Of a DNA stretch of 64,000 nucleotides, positions 8,445-16,572 are shown piece by piece. Position numbers and translations under genes: made by a program. The notes under the pieces were generated by a model. That model saw only the letters and a program-made list of their open reading frames with translations, searched no databases and was not told the origin of the DNA. Each line of letters begins with the position of its first letter. The stretch's first letter is position 1. Source of the DNA: Vibrio sinaloensis DSM 21326 (GTDB lineage Bacteria; Pseudomonadota; Gammaproteobacteria; Enterobacterales; Vibrionaceae); NCBI RefSeq assembly GCF_000189275.1, contig NZ_AEVT01000074.1, forward strand, positions 62,001-126,000, read 5' to 3'.

Positions 8445-9692
8445 ATGAAAATCAATAAAACCCTACTTACTCTATCGCTCTTGTCTGCCTCTGCGTTTAC
8501 CCAAGCGGGTGAAGTTGAAGTACTTCACTGGTGGACTGCTGGCGGTGAAGCAAAATCGGCCGCTGTTCTTAAAGAGATGCTAGAAAAGCAAAATCATACT
8601 TGGAAAGATTTTGCGGTAGCTGGTGGTGGCGGTGAGTCAGCAATGACAGTACTGAAAACTCGAGCGGTTTCTGGTAACCCTCCTTCAGCGGCGCAAATCA
8701 AAGGTCACGATATTCAAGAGTGGGGCGGATTAGGCTTCTTAACGTCTTTGGATAAAACAGGTAAAACGGAGCAATGGGATGAGATTCTTCCTTCCGTTGT
8801 TACTAAAGTGATGAAATTCGACGGTGAGTACGTTGCTGTGCCTGTCAACGTACACCGTGTTAACTGGCTATGGGCCAACCCAGAAGTACTGAAAAAGTCG
8901 GGTGTCGAACTGCCAACAACCCTTGATGAATTCTTTGTTGCTGCAGACAAGATCAAAGCGGCAGGTTTCGTTCCTCTGGCTCATGGTGGTCAGCCTTGGC
9001 AAGACGCTACCGTGTTCGAAGCCGTTGCTCTGGATGTGCTAGGCAGTGAAGATTACAACAAAGCGTTTGTCGATCTTGATATGGATACCTTGTCTGGCGA
9101 CAAGATGGTTGAAGTGTTTACTAAGTTTAAGAAAATGCGCGACTACATCGATTCTAACTCTCCTGGCCGAGATTGGAACGTCGCGACGTCTATGGTGATC
9201 AACGGTGAAGCCGCGATGCAAATCATGGGTGACTGGGCAAAAGGTGAGTTCTCTGCCGCGGGTAAAGTCCCTGGTAAAGATTACATCTGTGCGCCGGCTC
9301 CAGGTACTGACGGCCAGTTCACTTTCAACATTGATAGCTTTGCGTTCTTCGAATTAAGTGATAAAGCCAATCAACAGGCACAGCAAGACTTAGCGAAAAC
9401 CATTCTGACAAAAGACTTCCAAGAAGTGTTCAACTTAAACAAAGGTTCAATCCCTGTTCGTCTTGATATGGACATGAGCAAGTTTGACCAATGTGCTCTG
9501 GACTCAATGGCTACGTTTAAGGCAAGTGCTAACTCTGGTGATCTCGTACCGAGTATGGCGCATGGTCTATCCACAACGAGCTACGCACAGGGTGCGATTT
9601 ACGATGTAGTGACCAACTTCTTCAATGACAACTCTGCGGATCCAAAACAGGCAGCGCAGAAGCTAGCAAAAGCCGTAAAAGCGGCGATCTAA
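8445..9692 (+). CDS. gtsA: Periplasmic sugar-binding protein of a glucose/mannose-type ABC importer
   Basis: A 415-residue solute-binding protein with a Sec signal peptide (about residues 1-21, ending in FTQA). The mature start [12 protein letters not shown] and the segment [19 protein letters not shown], continuing to [17 protein letters not shown], closely recall Pseudomonas GtsA, a glucose-binding protein. It delivers sugar to the GtsB/GtsC permease in the inner membrane. A GGAAG ribosome-binding site precedes the ATG. It is separated from gtsB by a stable hairpin that could let the binding protein be made in excess over the permease. Substrate (glucose, possibly mannose or xylose) is inferred from family resemblance. 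Confidence 0.9.
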   Translation: MKINKTLLTLSLLSASAFTQAGEVEVLHWWTAGGEAKSAAVLKEMLEKQNHTWKDFAVAGGGGESAMTVLKTRAVSGNPPSAAQIKGHDIQEWGGLGFLTSLDKTGKTEQWDEILPSVVTKVMKFDGEYVAVPVNVHRVNWLWANPEVLKKSGVELPTTLDEFFVAADKIKAAGFVPLAHGGQPWQDATVFEAVALDVLGSEDYNKAFVDLDMDTLSGDKMVEVFTKFKKMRDYIDSNSPGRDWNVATSMVINGEAAMQIMGDWAKGEFSAAGKVPGKDYICAPAPGTDGQFTFNIDSFAFFELSDKANQQAQQDLAKTILTKDFQEVFNLNKGSIPVRLDMDMSKFDQCALDSMATFKASANSGDLVPSMAHGLSTTSYAQGAIYDVVTNFFNDNSADPKQAAQKLAKAVKAAI

Positions 9693-9719
9693 CTTTCTCT
9701 AGTTAGACTCATCACCCCC

Positions 9720-9762
9720 AAAGGGCGAGTAGGCTTGTGGGGAGCCTATTCGCCCTTTCCTT
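9720..9762 (+). terminator. Hairpin between gtsA and gtsB (partial terminator/mRNA stabiliser)
   Basis: AAAGGGCGAGTAGGCT pairs with AGCCTATTCGCCCTTT around a short loop, followed by a weak CCTTT tail. In ABC sugar operons such elements commonly reduce downstream expression and protect the upstream message. Confidence 0.7.
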
Positions 9763-9812
9763 TACATCCAACCAGGAATTTGAGGTTGGATGAGATGACG
9801 TAAGGATTCGTT

Positions 9813-10736
9813 ATGGAGCATGTTGTATCTCGGTATGCAGATAAGTCTGCGCCTAAGCCAAGTTTTGCTGACAGATTGCAGCGCTGGCTACCGAAAATCG
9901 TTCTTGCGCCGACCATGTTGGTGACTGTGGTTTGTATCTACGGTTACATTTTTTGGACGGCAGCATTATCAATGACCAACTCTCGTTTTTTACCTAGCTT
10001 CAATTTTGCTGGTTTTACTCAGTATTCTAAGTTGATGGAAAACGATCGTTGGATCACCTCAATTACCAACTTGGGTATTTTTGGCCTGTTGTTTATGTTG
10101 GTTGCTATCGGCCTTGGTGTGGGTTTGGCCATTCTGCTTGACCAAAATATTCGACAAGAAGGGGCAATCAGAACCATTTATCTCTACCCAATGGCATTGT
10201 CATTCATTGTCACGGGTACTGCGTGGAAATGGATACTCAATCCAGGTCTTGGTATTGAAAAATTGATGCAAGATTGGGGATTTAGTGACTTCGAATTTGA
10301 CTGGTTAGTCAACTCAGATATGTCGGTTTACACCTTAGTTATTGCCGCCGTTTGGCAGTCATCAGGTTTTGTCATGGCGATGTTTTTAGCTGGCCTGCGC
10401 GGGATTGATGCATCGATTATTAAAGCTGCGCAAATTGATGGTGCGAGCTTGCCGACCATCTATTGGAAGATCATTCTGCCTTGTTTAAGACCGGTATTTT
10501 TTAGTGCTGTGATCATTACTTCCCATATCGCCATTAAGAGCTTTGATTTGGTAACGGCGATGACGGCTGGTGGCCCTGGCTACTCATCAGATTTACCCGC
10601 CTTGTTTATGTATGCGCACTCATTTACTCGTGGTCAGATTGGCTTGGGCGCAGCGAGTGCCATGATGATGTTGGCTGGAATACTGGCGATTCTCGTCCCT
10701 TATTTGTATTCAGAGCTTAGGGAGAAGAAATCATGA
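9813..10736 (+). CDS. gtsB: Sugar ABC transporter permease
   Basis: A 307-residue inner-membrane protein with about six membrane helices, of the MalF/UgpA class. The cytoplasmic EAA loop reads IIKAAQIDGASLPTIYWKIILP, where the ATPase docks. The first helix follows the basic segment RLQRWLPK. The stop overlaps the start of the next permease by four bases (ATGA), which implies translational coupling. It pairs with GtsC to form the translocation channel for the sugar bound by GtsA. An AAGGA ribosome-binding site lies 8 bases before the ATG. Confidence 0.9.
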   Translation: MEHVVSRYADKSAPKPSFADRLQRWLPKIVLAPTMLVTVVCIYGYIFWTAALSMTNSRFLPSFNFAGFTQYSKLMENDRWITSITNLGIFGLLFMLVAIGLGVGLAILLDQNIRQEGAIRTIYLYPMALSFIVTGTAWKWILNPGLGIEKLMQDWGFSDFEFDWLVNSDMSVYTLVIAAVWQSSGFVMAMFLAGLRGIDASIIKAAQIDGASLPTIYWKIILPCLRPVFFSAVIITSHIAIKSFDLVTAMTAGGPGYSSDLPALFMYAHSFTRGQIGLGAASAMMMLAGILAILVPYLYSELREKKS

Positions 10737-11590
10737 CCCAGAATAAAAATTTTGCGCGACTCTTTATCTATACCACCTTGGTGTTCTTTTGTGTCGTGTA
10801 CCTGATGCCGCTGTTTGTGATGGTGATTACCTCATTTAAAACCTTGCCGGACATTAAAGCGGGTAACTTAATGTCGTTACCAAAAGAGTGGGTGTTTGAT
10901 GCTTGGTATAAAGCGTGGGACAGCGCCTGTACCGGGGTGAAATGTGAAGGGGTTAAGGGCTATTTCTGGAACTCATTCCAAATGGTCATCCCAGCTGTTG
11001 CCATCTCGACACTACTTGGTGCGTTTAATGGTTATGTTGTGACCAAGTGGCAATTCCGAGGCTCTAACTTATTCTTCAGTTTGCTGCTGTTCGGTTGCTT
11101 TATTCCGTTTCAAGTTATCTTGCTACCTATGGCTGCCGTACTGGGTAAATTAGGCCTCGCCAACACGACAACAGGTTTGGTGCTCGTGCATGTGATCTAT
11201 GGTATGGCGTTTACGACCTTGTTCTTCCGTAATTTCTACATTGGGATACCGGATGAATTGATTAAAGCAGCCAAGTTGGATGGGGCGGGCTTCTTTACTA
11301 TTTTCTTCAAAATCTTATTGCCGTTATCAACGCCTATCATCATGGTCACCGTTATCTGGCAGTTCACGGCCATTTGGAATGACTTCTTGTTTGGTGTGGT
11401 CTATTCAGGCTCAGAAACACAGCCGATTACCGTTGCATTGAACAACTTAGTCAATACCAGCACAGGAGTTAAAGAATATAACGTAGATATGGCAGCCGCT
11501 ATCATTGCCGCATTACCGACCTTAGTGGTTTACGTGCTGGCAGGAAAATATTTTGTTCGTGGCCTAACGGCAGGATCAGTAAAAGGATAA
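10733..11590 (+). CDS. gtsC: Sugar ABC transporter permease
   Basis: A 285-residue inner-membrane protein of the MalG/UgpE class with six predicted membrane helices. The EAA loop is LIKAAKLDGAGFFTIFFKILLP. A periplasmic loop contains two cysteines (SACTGVKCEGVKG), which could form a disulfide. Translation probably starts by coupling to gtsB through the ATGA overlap. It forms the channel together with GtsB, driven by the downstream ATPase. Confidence 0.9.
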   Translation: MTQNKNFARLFIYTTLVFFCVVYLMPLFVMVITSFKTLPDIKAGNLMSLPKEWVFDAWYKAWDSACTGVKCEGVKGYFWNSFQMVIPAVAISTLLGAFNGYVVTKWQFRGSNLFFSLLLFGCFIPFQVILLPMAAVLGKLGLANTTTGLVLVHVIYGMAFTTLFFRNFYIGIPDELIKAAKLDGAGFFTIFFKILLPLSTPIIMVTVIWQFTAIWNDFLFGVVYSGSETQPITVALNNLVNTSTGVKEYNVDMAAAIIAALPTLVVYVLAGKYFVRGLTAGSVKG

Positions 11591-11595
11591 TTACT

Positions 11596-12711
11596 ATGGC
11601 AACTCTAGAACTCAAACAGATCCGTAAAACTTACCCGAAGGCGGAACAAGAGACATTAAAAGGCATTGATATCAGTATCGACTCTGGTGAGTTTCTGATT
11701 TTGGTTGGTCCATCTGGGTGTGGCAAGTCGACTCTAATGAACACCATTGCGGGTTTAGAGGGGATCAGCGGGGGAGAGATTGTGATTGATGGACGCGATG
11801 TTTCTCAAGTTGAGCCGAAAGACCGTGACATTGCGATGGTATTCCAGTCTTACGCGCTGTACCCGAATATGACGGTGCGCGGCAATATCGCGTTTGGTCT
11901 TAAAATTCGCAAAATGCCAGACAACGAAATTGAAGAAGAGGTGCAGCGGGTTGCGACTATGCTGCAAATTGACCATCTGCTTGACCGAAAGCCTTCGCAA
12001 CTCTCTGGGGGGCAAAGGCAGCGTGTCGCGATGGGACGCGCGTTAGCTCGTCGACCTAAGTTGTACCTTTTCGATGAACCGTTGTCTAACCTGGATGCCA
12101 AGCTTCGTGTTGAGATGCGCCATCAGATCAAGCGTCTCCACCAGCAGCTTAATACCACCATCGTTTATGTGACTCATGATCAAATCGAGGCCATGACTCT
12201 CGCCGATCGTATCGCGGTAATGAAGGATGGTGAGTTGCAACAACTGGGTACTCCGCACGAGATCTACACAAAGCCAAACAACATGTTTGTGGCAGGTTTT
12301 ATGGGCTCTCCGTCGATGAACTTCATTGAGACTATGGTTGATCTGGATGACCAAGATAAGCCAGTTATAAAAGTCACAGGAAGTAATAATCAGGAACACC
12401 ACATAAAACTTCCGCCTTCAATGAGATCGCAAGATGGCAAACGGATCGTGATTGGTCTGAGACCGGAGCACATTACGGAGTCAGAGAATCCAGACTCGTC
12501 GGCGTCTACCCAGCTTGATCTTCAGCTTGAAGTTCTTGAACCAACGGGGCCTGATACGATTGCCATGATAAAAGTGAATGATCAGGAAGTGGCCTGTCGC
12601 TTGTCGCCTGAATTTGACGCCAAAGTAGGGCAAATAGCGCCGTTGCACTTTGATTTGTCAAAAGCGGTCTTTTTTGATGCTCAAACCGAGCAAAGAATCG
12701 ACTTTAACTGA
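11596..12711 (+). CDS. Sugar ABC transporter ATPase (MalK/UgpC class)
   Basis: A 371-residue cytosolic ATPase. Walker A GPSGCGKST at residues 38-46, Q-loop VFQSYALYPNMTV, signature LSGGQRQR, Walker B LYLFDEPLSNLDAKLR, and H-loop VTHDQIEA. The C-terminal third is the OB-fold regulatory domain typical of CUT1 sugar importers (IGLRPEHI). It powers GtsB/GtsC and would be called gtsD or malK-like. The gene begins five bases after gtsC, behind AGGAT. Confidence 0.92.
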   Translation: MATLELKQIRKTYPKAEQETLKGIDISIDSGEFLILVGPSGCGKSTLMNTIAGLEGISGGEIVIDGRDVSQVEPKDRDIAMVFQSYALYPNMTVRGNIAFGLKIRKMPDNEIEEEVQRVATMLQIDHLLDRKPSQLSGGQRQRVAMGRALARRPKLYLFDEPLSNLDAKLRVEMRHQIKRLHQQLNTTIVYVTHDQIEAMTLADRIAVMKDGELQQLGTPHEIYTKPNNMFVAGFMGSPSMNFIETMVDLDDQDKPVIKVTGSNNQEHHIKLPPSMRSQDGKRIVIGLRPEHITESENPDSSASTQLDLQLEVLEPTGPDTIAMIKVNDQEVACRLSPEFDAKVGQIAPLHFDLSKAVFFDAQTEQRIDFN

Positions 12712-13164
12712 TTGAGTGTGCTCCCAATGAAGAATCACGGGGGATTATCAGGTTAGGCTTGCAACCTGAACTTGGGAGCACACTCCCCTTAGGCCGTTAA
12801 TAAATTTATTAATAAACTTCTCATTAAGGTCTATGCTTAAAGGGAAGTTTCGGCTTGGCTTGGGATCATTGGGGCCACTCAGCCAACTTTGATGGAGGAG
12901 AGGGATAGCATGCTTTTGTCTCCTTTGCTCTCTCCCTCTCCTCACATTTTTCTGAATATATCCTTTTGTTATCTCAACGTTTTTGTGACTTATGTTGCAT
13001 CCGTTCGTCGTCTTGTTTCGTGCGGGATTTGACCCATTTGCGATTATTAAATGGGGGGGATTCCACCCATTTTTGTTCTCTACGGCTCCCAGTCTGAGGT
13101 CAATTAAATTCATTCGCCTTGTTAAGTGATTGTTAACTAATGATAAGTTAAATAAATGTTATTT
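12712..13164. other. Structured intergenic region between the gts and dct operons
   Basis: No convincing gene. It contains a compound hairpin: AGTGTGCTCCCAA (12715-12727) pairs perfectly with TTGGGAGCACACT (12772-12784) and encloses TCAGGTT/AACCTGA (12748-12754 with 12763-12769). A second perfect 11-base inverted repeat, GAGGAGAGGGA (12895-12905) with TCCCTCTCCTC (12933-12943), is followed by ACATTTTT. Three spaced half-sites follow at 13033-13072. A small RNA ending at about 12951 is possible but not demonstrated. Confidence 0.45.
13033..13072. promoter_or_regulatory. Three alternating CCCATTT/AAATGGG half-sites, candidate DctD enhancer
   Basis: CCCATTT (13033-13039), AAATGGG (13049-13055) and CCCATTT (13066-13072) form overlapping inverted repeats with 9- and 10-base spacers, so centres are 16-17 bases apart. 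They lie about 120-160 bases upstream of the predicted sigma-54 start site, where enhancer-binding proteins normally act. Confidence 0.5.
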
Positions 13165-13181
13165 TTGGCCTGGTTATTGCC
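13165..13181 (+). promoter_or_regulatory. Sigma-54 promoter of dctPQM
   Basis: TTGGCCTGGTTATTGCC carries the -24 GG (13167-13168) and -12 GC (13179-13180) with exactly 10 bases between, matching TTGGCAC-N5-TTGC well. Transcription would start near 13192. The dctBD genes nearby encode the matching kinase and sigma-54 activator. Confidence 0.85.
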
Positions 13182-13191
13182 CTTGTAGATA

Positions 13192-13216
13192 GACAACACC
13201 CAGTGATGGGGTTGTC
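13192..13216 (+). promoter_or_regulatory. Hairpin at the predicted 5' end of the dctP message
   Basis: GACAAC-A-CCC pairs with GGG-GTTGTC around AGTGAT (nine pairs, one bulged A). It coincides with the predicted +1, so the mRNA would begin with this stem, which may protect it from decay. The ribosome-binding site AAGGAG lies outside it. Confidence 0.5.
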
Positions 13217-13237
13217 CAATTAACAAGGAGAATAATA

Positions 13238-14233
13238 ATGTTTAAGCCATTGACCCTACTATCTGTATCGATTCTTGCTGTCACCAGTTTTAATGCTGCC
13301 GCAAACTGTGACCCAGGCGAGACAGTGATTAAATTCAGTCACGTAACGAACACAGATAAGCACCCGAAAGGGATTGCGGCTTCATTACTGGAACAACGTG
13401 TCAATGAAGAGATGAACGGCAAAGTCTGTATGCAGGTTTTTCCTAACTCGACTCTGTACGATGATAACAAAGTGCTTGAAGCGCTATTGAACGGTGACGT
13501 GCAACTTGCTGCCCCTTCTCTTTCTAAATTTGAAAAGTTCACCAAAAAGTACCGTATTTTCGATTTACCATTCCTGTTTGAAGACGTGGCCGCGGTCGAC
13601 CGTTTCCAAAACTCAGAGTCTGGTGAGAAGCTAAAAAATGCGATGAAACGCCGTGGTCTACAAGGTCTTGCGTTCTGGCACAATGGCATGAAACAGATGT
13701 CGGCAAACAAACCACTGCTTAGTCCAGATGATGCAAAAGGTCTTAAATTCCGTGTACAGGCATCTGATGTTTTGGTTGCTCAGTTCGAGCAGCTAGGTGC
13801 AAACCCGCAGAAAATGTCATTCAAAGAAGTTTACGGTGGCCTTCAAACGAAAGTTATCGATGGACAAGAGAACACTTGGTCAAACATTTACGGCAAGAAG
13901 TTCTTTGAAGTTCAAGATGGCATCACTGAAACCAACCACGGTATTTTGGACTACCTAGTTGTAACCTCAAACGACTTCTGGAAAGGCCTACCTAAAGATC
14001 AGCGCGAGCAGCTAAACACTATCATCCAAGAAGTGTCTGCGACACGTAATGCTGAGTCAACCAAAGTGAATCTAGCCAACAAAAACAACATCATCGAAGC
14101 CGGTGGTGAGGTACGTAGCCTAACACCTGAACAGCGTCAGCAGTGGGTAACGGCACTACAGCCTGTTTGGAAAAAGTTTGAGAAAGACATTGGTTCAGAC
14201 CTTATTGAAGCTGCGCTGGCTTCGAACCAATAA
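13238..14233 (+). CDS. dctP: TRAP transporter solute-binding protein, C4-dicarboxylate type
   Basis: A 331-residue periplasmic protein with a signal peptide (about residues 1-22). The mature part shows IKFSHVTNTDKHPKG, FPNSTLYDDNKVLEAL and the substrate-carboxylate region LKFRVQASDVLVAQFEQLGA, continuing to YGGLQTKVIDGQENTW, all characteristic of DctP. It binds succinate, fumarate or malate and passes it to the DctQM membrane complex, which is driven by a sodium or proton gradient. It lies first in the operon behind a sigma-54 promoter and AAGGAG ribosome-binding site. Confidence 0.95.
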   Translation: MFKPLTLLSVSILAVTSFNAAANCDPGETVIKFSHVTNTDKHPKGIAASLLEQRVNEEMNGKVCMQVFPNSTLYDDNKVLEALLNGDVQLAAPSLSKFEKFTKKYRIFDLPFLFEDVAAVDRFQNSESGEKLKNAMKRRGLQGLAFWHNGMKQMSANKPLLSPDDAKGLKFRVQASDVLVAQFEQLGANPQKMSFKEVYGGLQTKVIDGQENTWSNIYGKKFFEVQDGITETNHGILDYLVVTSNDFWKGLPKDQREQLNTIIQEVSATRNAESTKVNLANKNNIIEAGGEVRSLTPEQRQQWVTALQPVWKKFEKDIGSDLIEAALASNQ

Positions 14234-14278
14234 ACTGAGCAACCCTGAAAATAACTATAAATATTTCCCCTAATCATT

Positions 14279-14308
14279 GGCCCTCTTGTCGGGAGGAGGG
14301 CCTCTTTT
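14279..14308 (+). terminator. Partial terminator between dctP and dctQ
   Basis: GGCCCTC pairs with GAGGGCC and is followed by TCTTTT. As in other binding-protein operons it probably lowers expression of the membrane subunits relative to DctP. Confidence 0.7.
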
Positions 14309-14362
14309 CCCTGTAATGCCGTGCTGGTTGTGAATCGGTGTGGTCTATAAAGCGATGTAACT

Positions 14363-15046
14363 ATGGAACAGTCAATTTTTGCCAAAATAGGTAAAGTGAC
14401 CGATGCCATCGAGGAGACGTTAATAGCTTTCTTCCTTGGTGCGATGACTTTGCTCACTTTTGCCAACGTTATTTTTCGATATGTCTTCAATGACAATATT
14501 CTTTGGGCTCTTGAACTCACCGTTTTCCTGTTTGCTTGGATGGTGTTAGTTGGCGCATCTTACGGCGTGAAAAAACATTTCCACATTGGCGTTGATGTTG
14601 TGATTAACATGGCGCCAGAGAAGCTGAGAAAAATCTATGCTCTGATCGCTGCAGCGTGCTGCCTTACCTTTTCAATTCTGCTTTTGATTGGCTCTTGGAA
14701 CTACTGGTACCCATTTGCGACTGAACGCGCTTGGTACGAAACCGATGATATTCCAATGCCTGAAATGCTGCAGTTCCTTGCGGATTGGCTAAATGAGGGT
14801 GAGCGCTATGAAAAACTGCCACGCTTTATCCCATACATGGCCCTACCTATTGGTATGGCATTACTCACGTTTCGCTTTAGCCAAATCACGATTCAAATTG
14901 CGACCGGTAAACTTGACCGTTTGATCGCAGGGCACGAAGCAGAAGAAGAGTTAGAAGCATTAAAAGAAGAGCTCAAAGATGCCGGTGAGGCGATGGAGCC
15001 CAAAACGGCGGACTCGCCAAATAACGACAAGAGCAAGGAGAGCTAA
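14363..15046 (+). CDS. dctQ: TRAP transporter small membrane subunit
   Basis: A 227-residue inner-membrane protein with four predicted membrane helices and the family motif around NVIFRYVFNDNILWALELTVFLFAWMV (the first 20 are typical of DctQ). The C-terminus has a highly charged tail (HEAEEELEALKEELKDAGEA). It partners with DctM. The ribosome-binding site of dctM (AAGGAGAG) lies inside its last codons, so the two are coupled. Confidence 0.92.
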   Translation: MEQSIFAKIGKVTDAIEETLIAFFLGAMTLLTFANVIFRYVFNDNILWALELTVFLFAWMVLVGASYGVKKHFHIGVDVVINMAPEKLRKIYALIAAACCLTFSILLLIGSWNYWYPFATERAWYETDDIPMPEMLQFLADWLNEGERYEKLPRFIPYMALPIGMALLTFRFSQITIQIATGKLDRLIAGHEAEEELEALKEELKDAGEAMEPKTADSPNNDKSKES

Positions 15047-15049
15047 ACC

Positions 15050-16411
15050 ATGGATATTCTGTTTTTATTCCTGATGGTGGTGGGCTTCATGCTTGTGGGC
15101 GTGCCGATTGCCGTATCACTGGGCCTGTCCAGTATACTGTTTTTGATGATGCACTCGGATGCTTCTTTAGCGTCGGTCGCTCAGACTCTGTTTAACGCGT
15201 TTGCTGGTCACTATACGTTATTAGCGATTCCTTTCTTTATTCTTGCGTCTAGCTTTATGTCTACAGGCGGTGTGGCCAAGCGTATTATTCGCTTTGCGAT
15301 TGCGATGGTAGGTTGGTTCCGCGGTGGTTTAGCGATGGCTTCCGTTGTCGCGTGTATGATGTTTGCGGCGCTATCAGGCTCGTCACCAGCAACGGTGGTG
15401 GCCATTGGTAGTATTGTTATCGCGGGTATGATCAAAAACGGCTACTCCAAGGATTTTGCTGCAGGGGTTATTTGTAACGCGGGGACTCTCGGTATCTTGA
15501 TTCCACCTTCCATCGTGATGGTGGTGTACGCGGCAGCAACGGATGTATCTGTTGGTCGTATGTTCCTTGGCGGGGTCATTCCTGGCCTTCTCGCTGGTGT
15601 GATGCTAATGATCGCTATCTACATTGCTGCGCGTGTGAAGAATCTACCTAAGCAGCCTTTCGTCGGCTGGGGCGAGATGTTTGCGGCTGCTAAAGATGCG
15701 AGCTGGGGCCTATTGTTGGTAGTGATTATCCTTGGTGGTATCTACGGTGGTATCTTTACGCCAACGGAAGCGGCGGCGGTCGCTGCGGTATATTCTTTCC
15801 TGATCGCAAACTTTATCTACAAAGATATGGGGCCGTTTGCTGACAAAGAAAACACTAAGCCTGCGTTAGTTAAAATATTCCAAGCGTTTGTTCATAAAGA
15901 CACGAAACACACGTTATACGAAGCGGGTAAGCTGACCATCATGCTGCTGTTTATCATTGCCAATGCACTGATCCTTAAGCATGTTCTGACAGAAGAACGC
16001 ATTCCGCAAATGATCACTGAATCTATGCTGTCTGCTGGTCTTGGTCCGATTACCTTCTTGATTGTGGTAAACGTGCTGCTACTCATTGGTGGTCAGTTTA
16101 TGGAGCCTTCTGGTCTGCTGATCATTGTCGCACCGTTGGTTTTCCCTATCGCGATTGCACTGGGTATCGATCCTATTCACCTTGGTATCATGATGGTGGT
16201 AAACATGGAGATAGGTATGATAACGCCTCCAGTTGGGCTCAACCTGTTCGTGACTGCCGGGGTAGCGAAAATGTCGATGATGCAAGTGGTTAAAGCGGCC
16301 TTACCTTGGGTGGCAGTCATGTTCTTATTCCTCATTATCGTGACTTACGTTCCCTGGGTATCGACATGGTTACCGACGACCTTAATGGGGCCGGAAATTA
16401 TTACTAAGTAG
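15050..16411 (+). CDS. dctM: TRAP transporter large membrane subunit
   Basis: A 453-residue inner-membrane protein with 11-12 predicted helices. Family signatures include FFILASSFMSTGGVAKR near residue 60, SGSSPATVVAIGS, GTLGILIPPSIVMVVYA and MITPPVGLNLFV near the C-terminus. It forms the ion-coupled transport path for dicarboxylates delivered by DctP. It starts three bases after dctQ and ends before a strong terminator. Confidence 0.95.
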   Translation: MDILFLFLMVVGFMLVGVPIAVSLGLSSILFLMMHSDASLASVAQTLFNAFAGHYTLLAIPFFILASSFMSTGGVAKRIIRFAIAMVGWFRGGLAMASVVACMMFAALSGSSPATVVAIGSIVIAGMIKNGYSKDFAAGVICNAGTLGILIPPSIVMVVYAAATDVSVGRMFLGGVIPGLLAGVMLMIAIYIAARVKNLPKQPFVGWGEMFAAAKDASWGLLLVVIILGGIYGGIFTPTEAAAVAAVYSFLIANFIYKDMGPFADKENTKPALVKIFQAFVHKDTKHTLYEAGKLTIMLLFIIANALILKHVLTEERIPQMITESMLSAGLGPITFLIVVNVLLLIGGQFMEPSGLLIIVAPLVFPIAIALGIDPIHLGIMMVVNMEIGMITPPVGLNLFVTAGVAKMSMMQVVKAALPWVAVMFLFLIIVTYVPWVSTWLPTTLMGPEIITK

Positions 16412-16425
16412 TTTTATCTAACCAC

Positions 16426-16457
16426 AAAAAGCCTCGCTGTTAAGCGGGGCTTTTTTA
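16426..16457 (+). terminator. Terminator of the dctPQM operon
   Basis: AAAAAGCCTCGCT pairs with AGCGGGGCTTTTTT around a small loop, ending in a run of T. Confidence 0.9.
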
Positions 16458-16572
16458 GTCTTAGCGATTGAAATTTATACATATTGCTGGCGACTCTCAA
16501 TGAAAGTGATTACCATGCCCGAGTATTTACTTTATAAATGCTTCGATAATAAATAATTAAAATGGATGATTA

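Noticed and set aside
12748..13113. A 121-codon minus-strand frame in the gts-dct interval
   Set aside because: No ribosome-binding site, odd composition, and it runs through two hairpins and the enhancer-like repeats. Not a credible protein.
14137..14520. A 127-codon minus-strand frame over the dctP-dctQ junction
   Set aside because: Spans a terminator hairpin and two real genes; no start signal.
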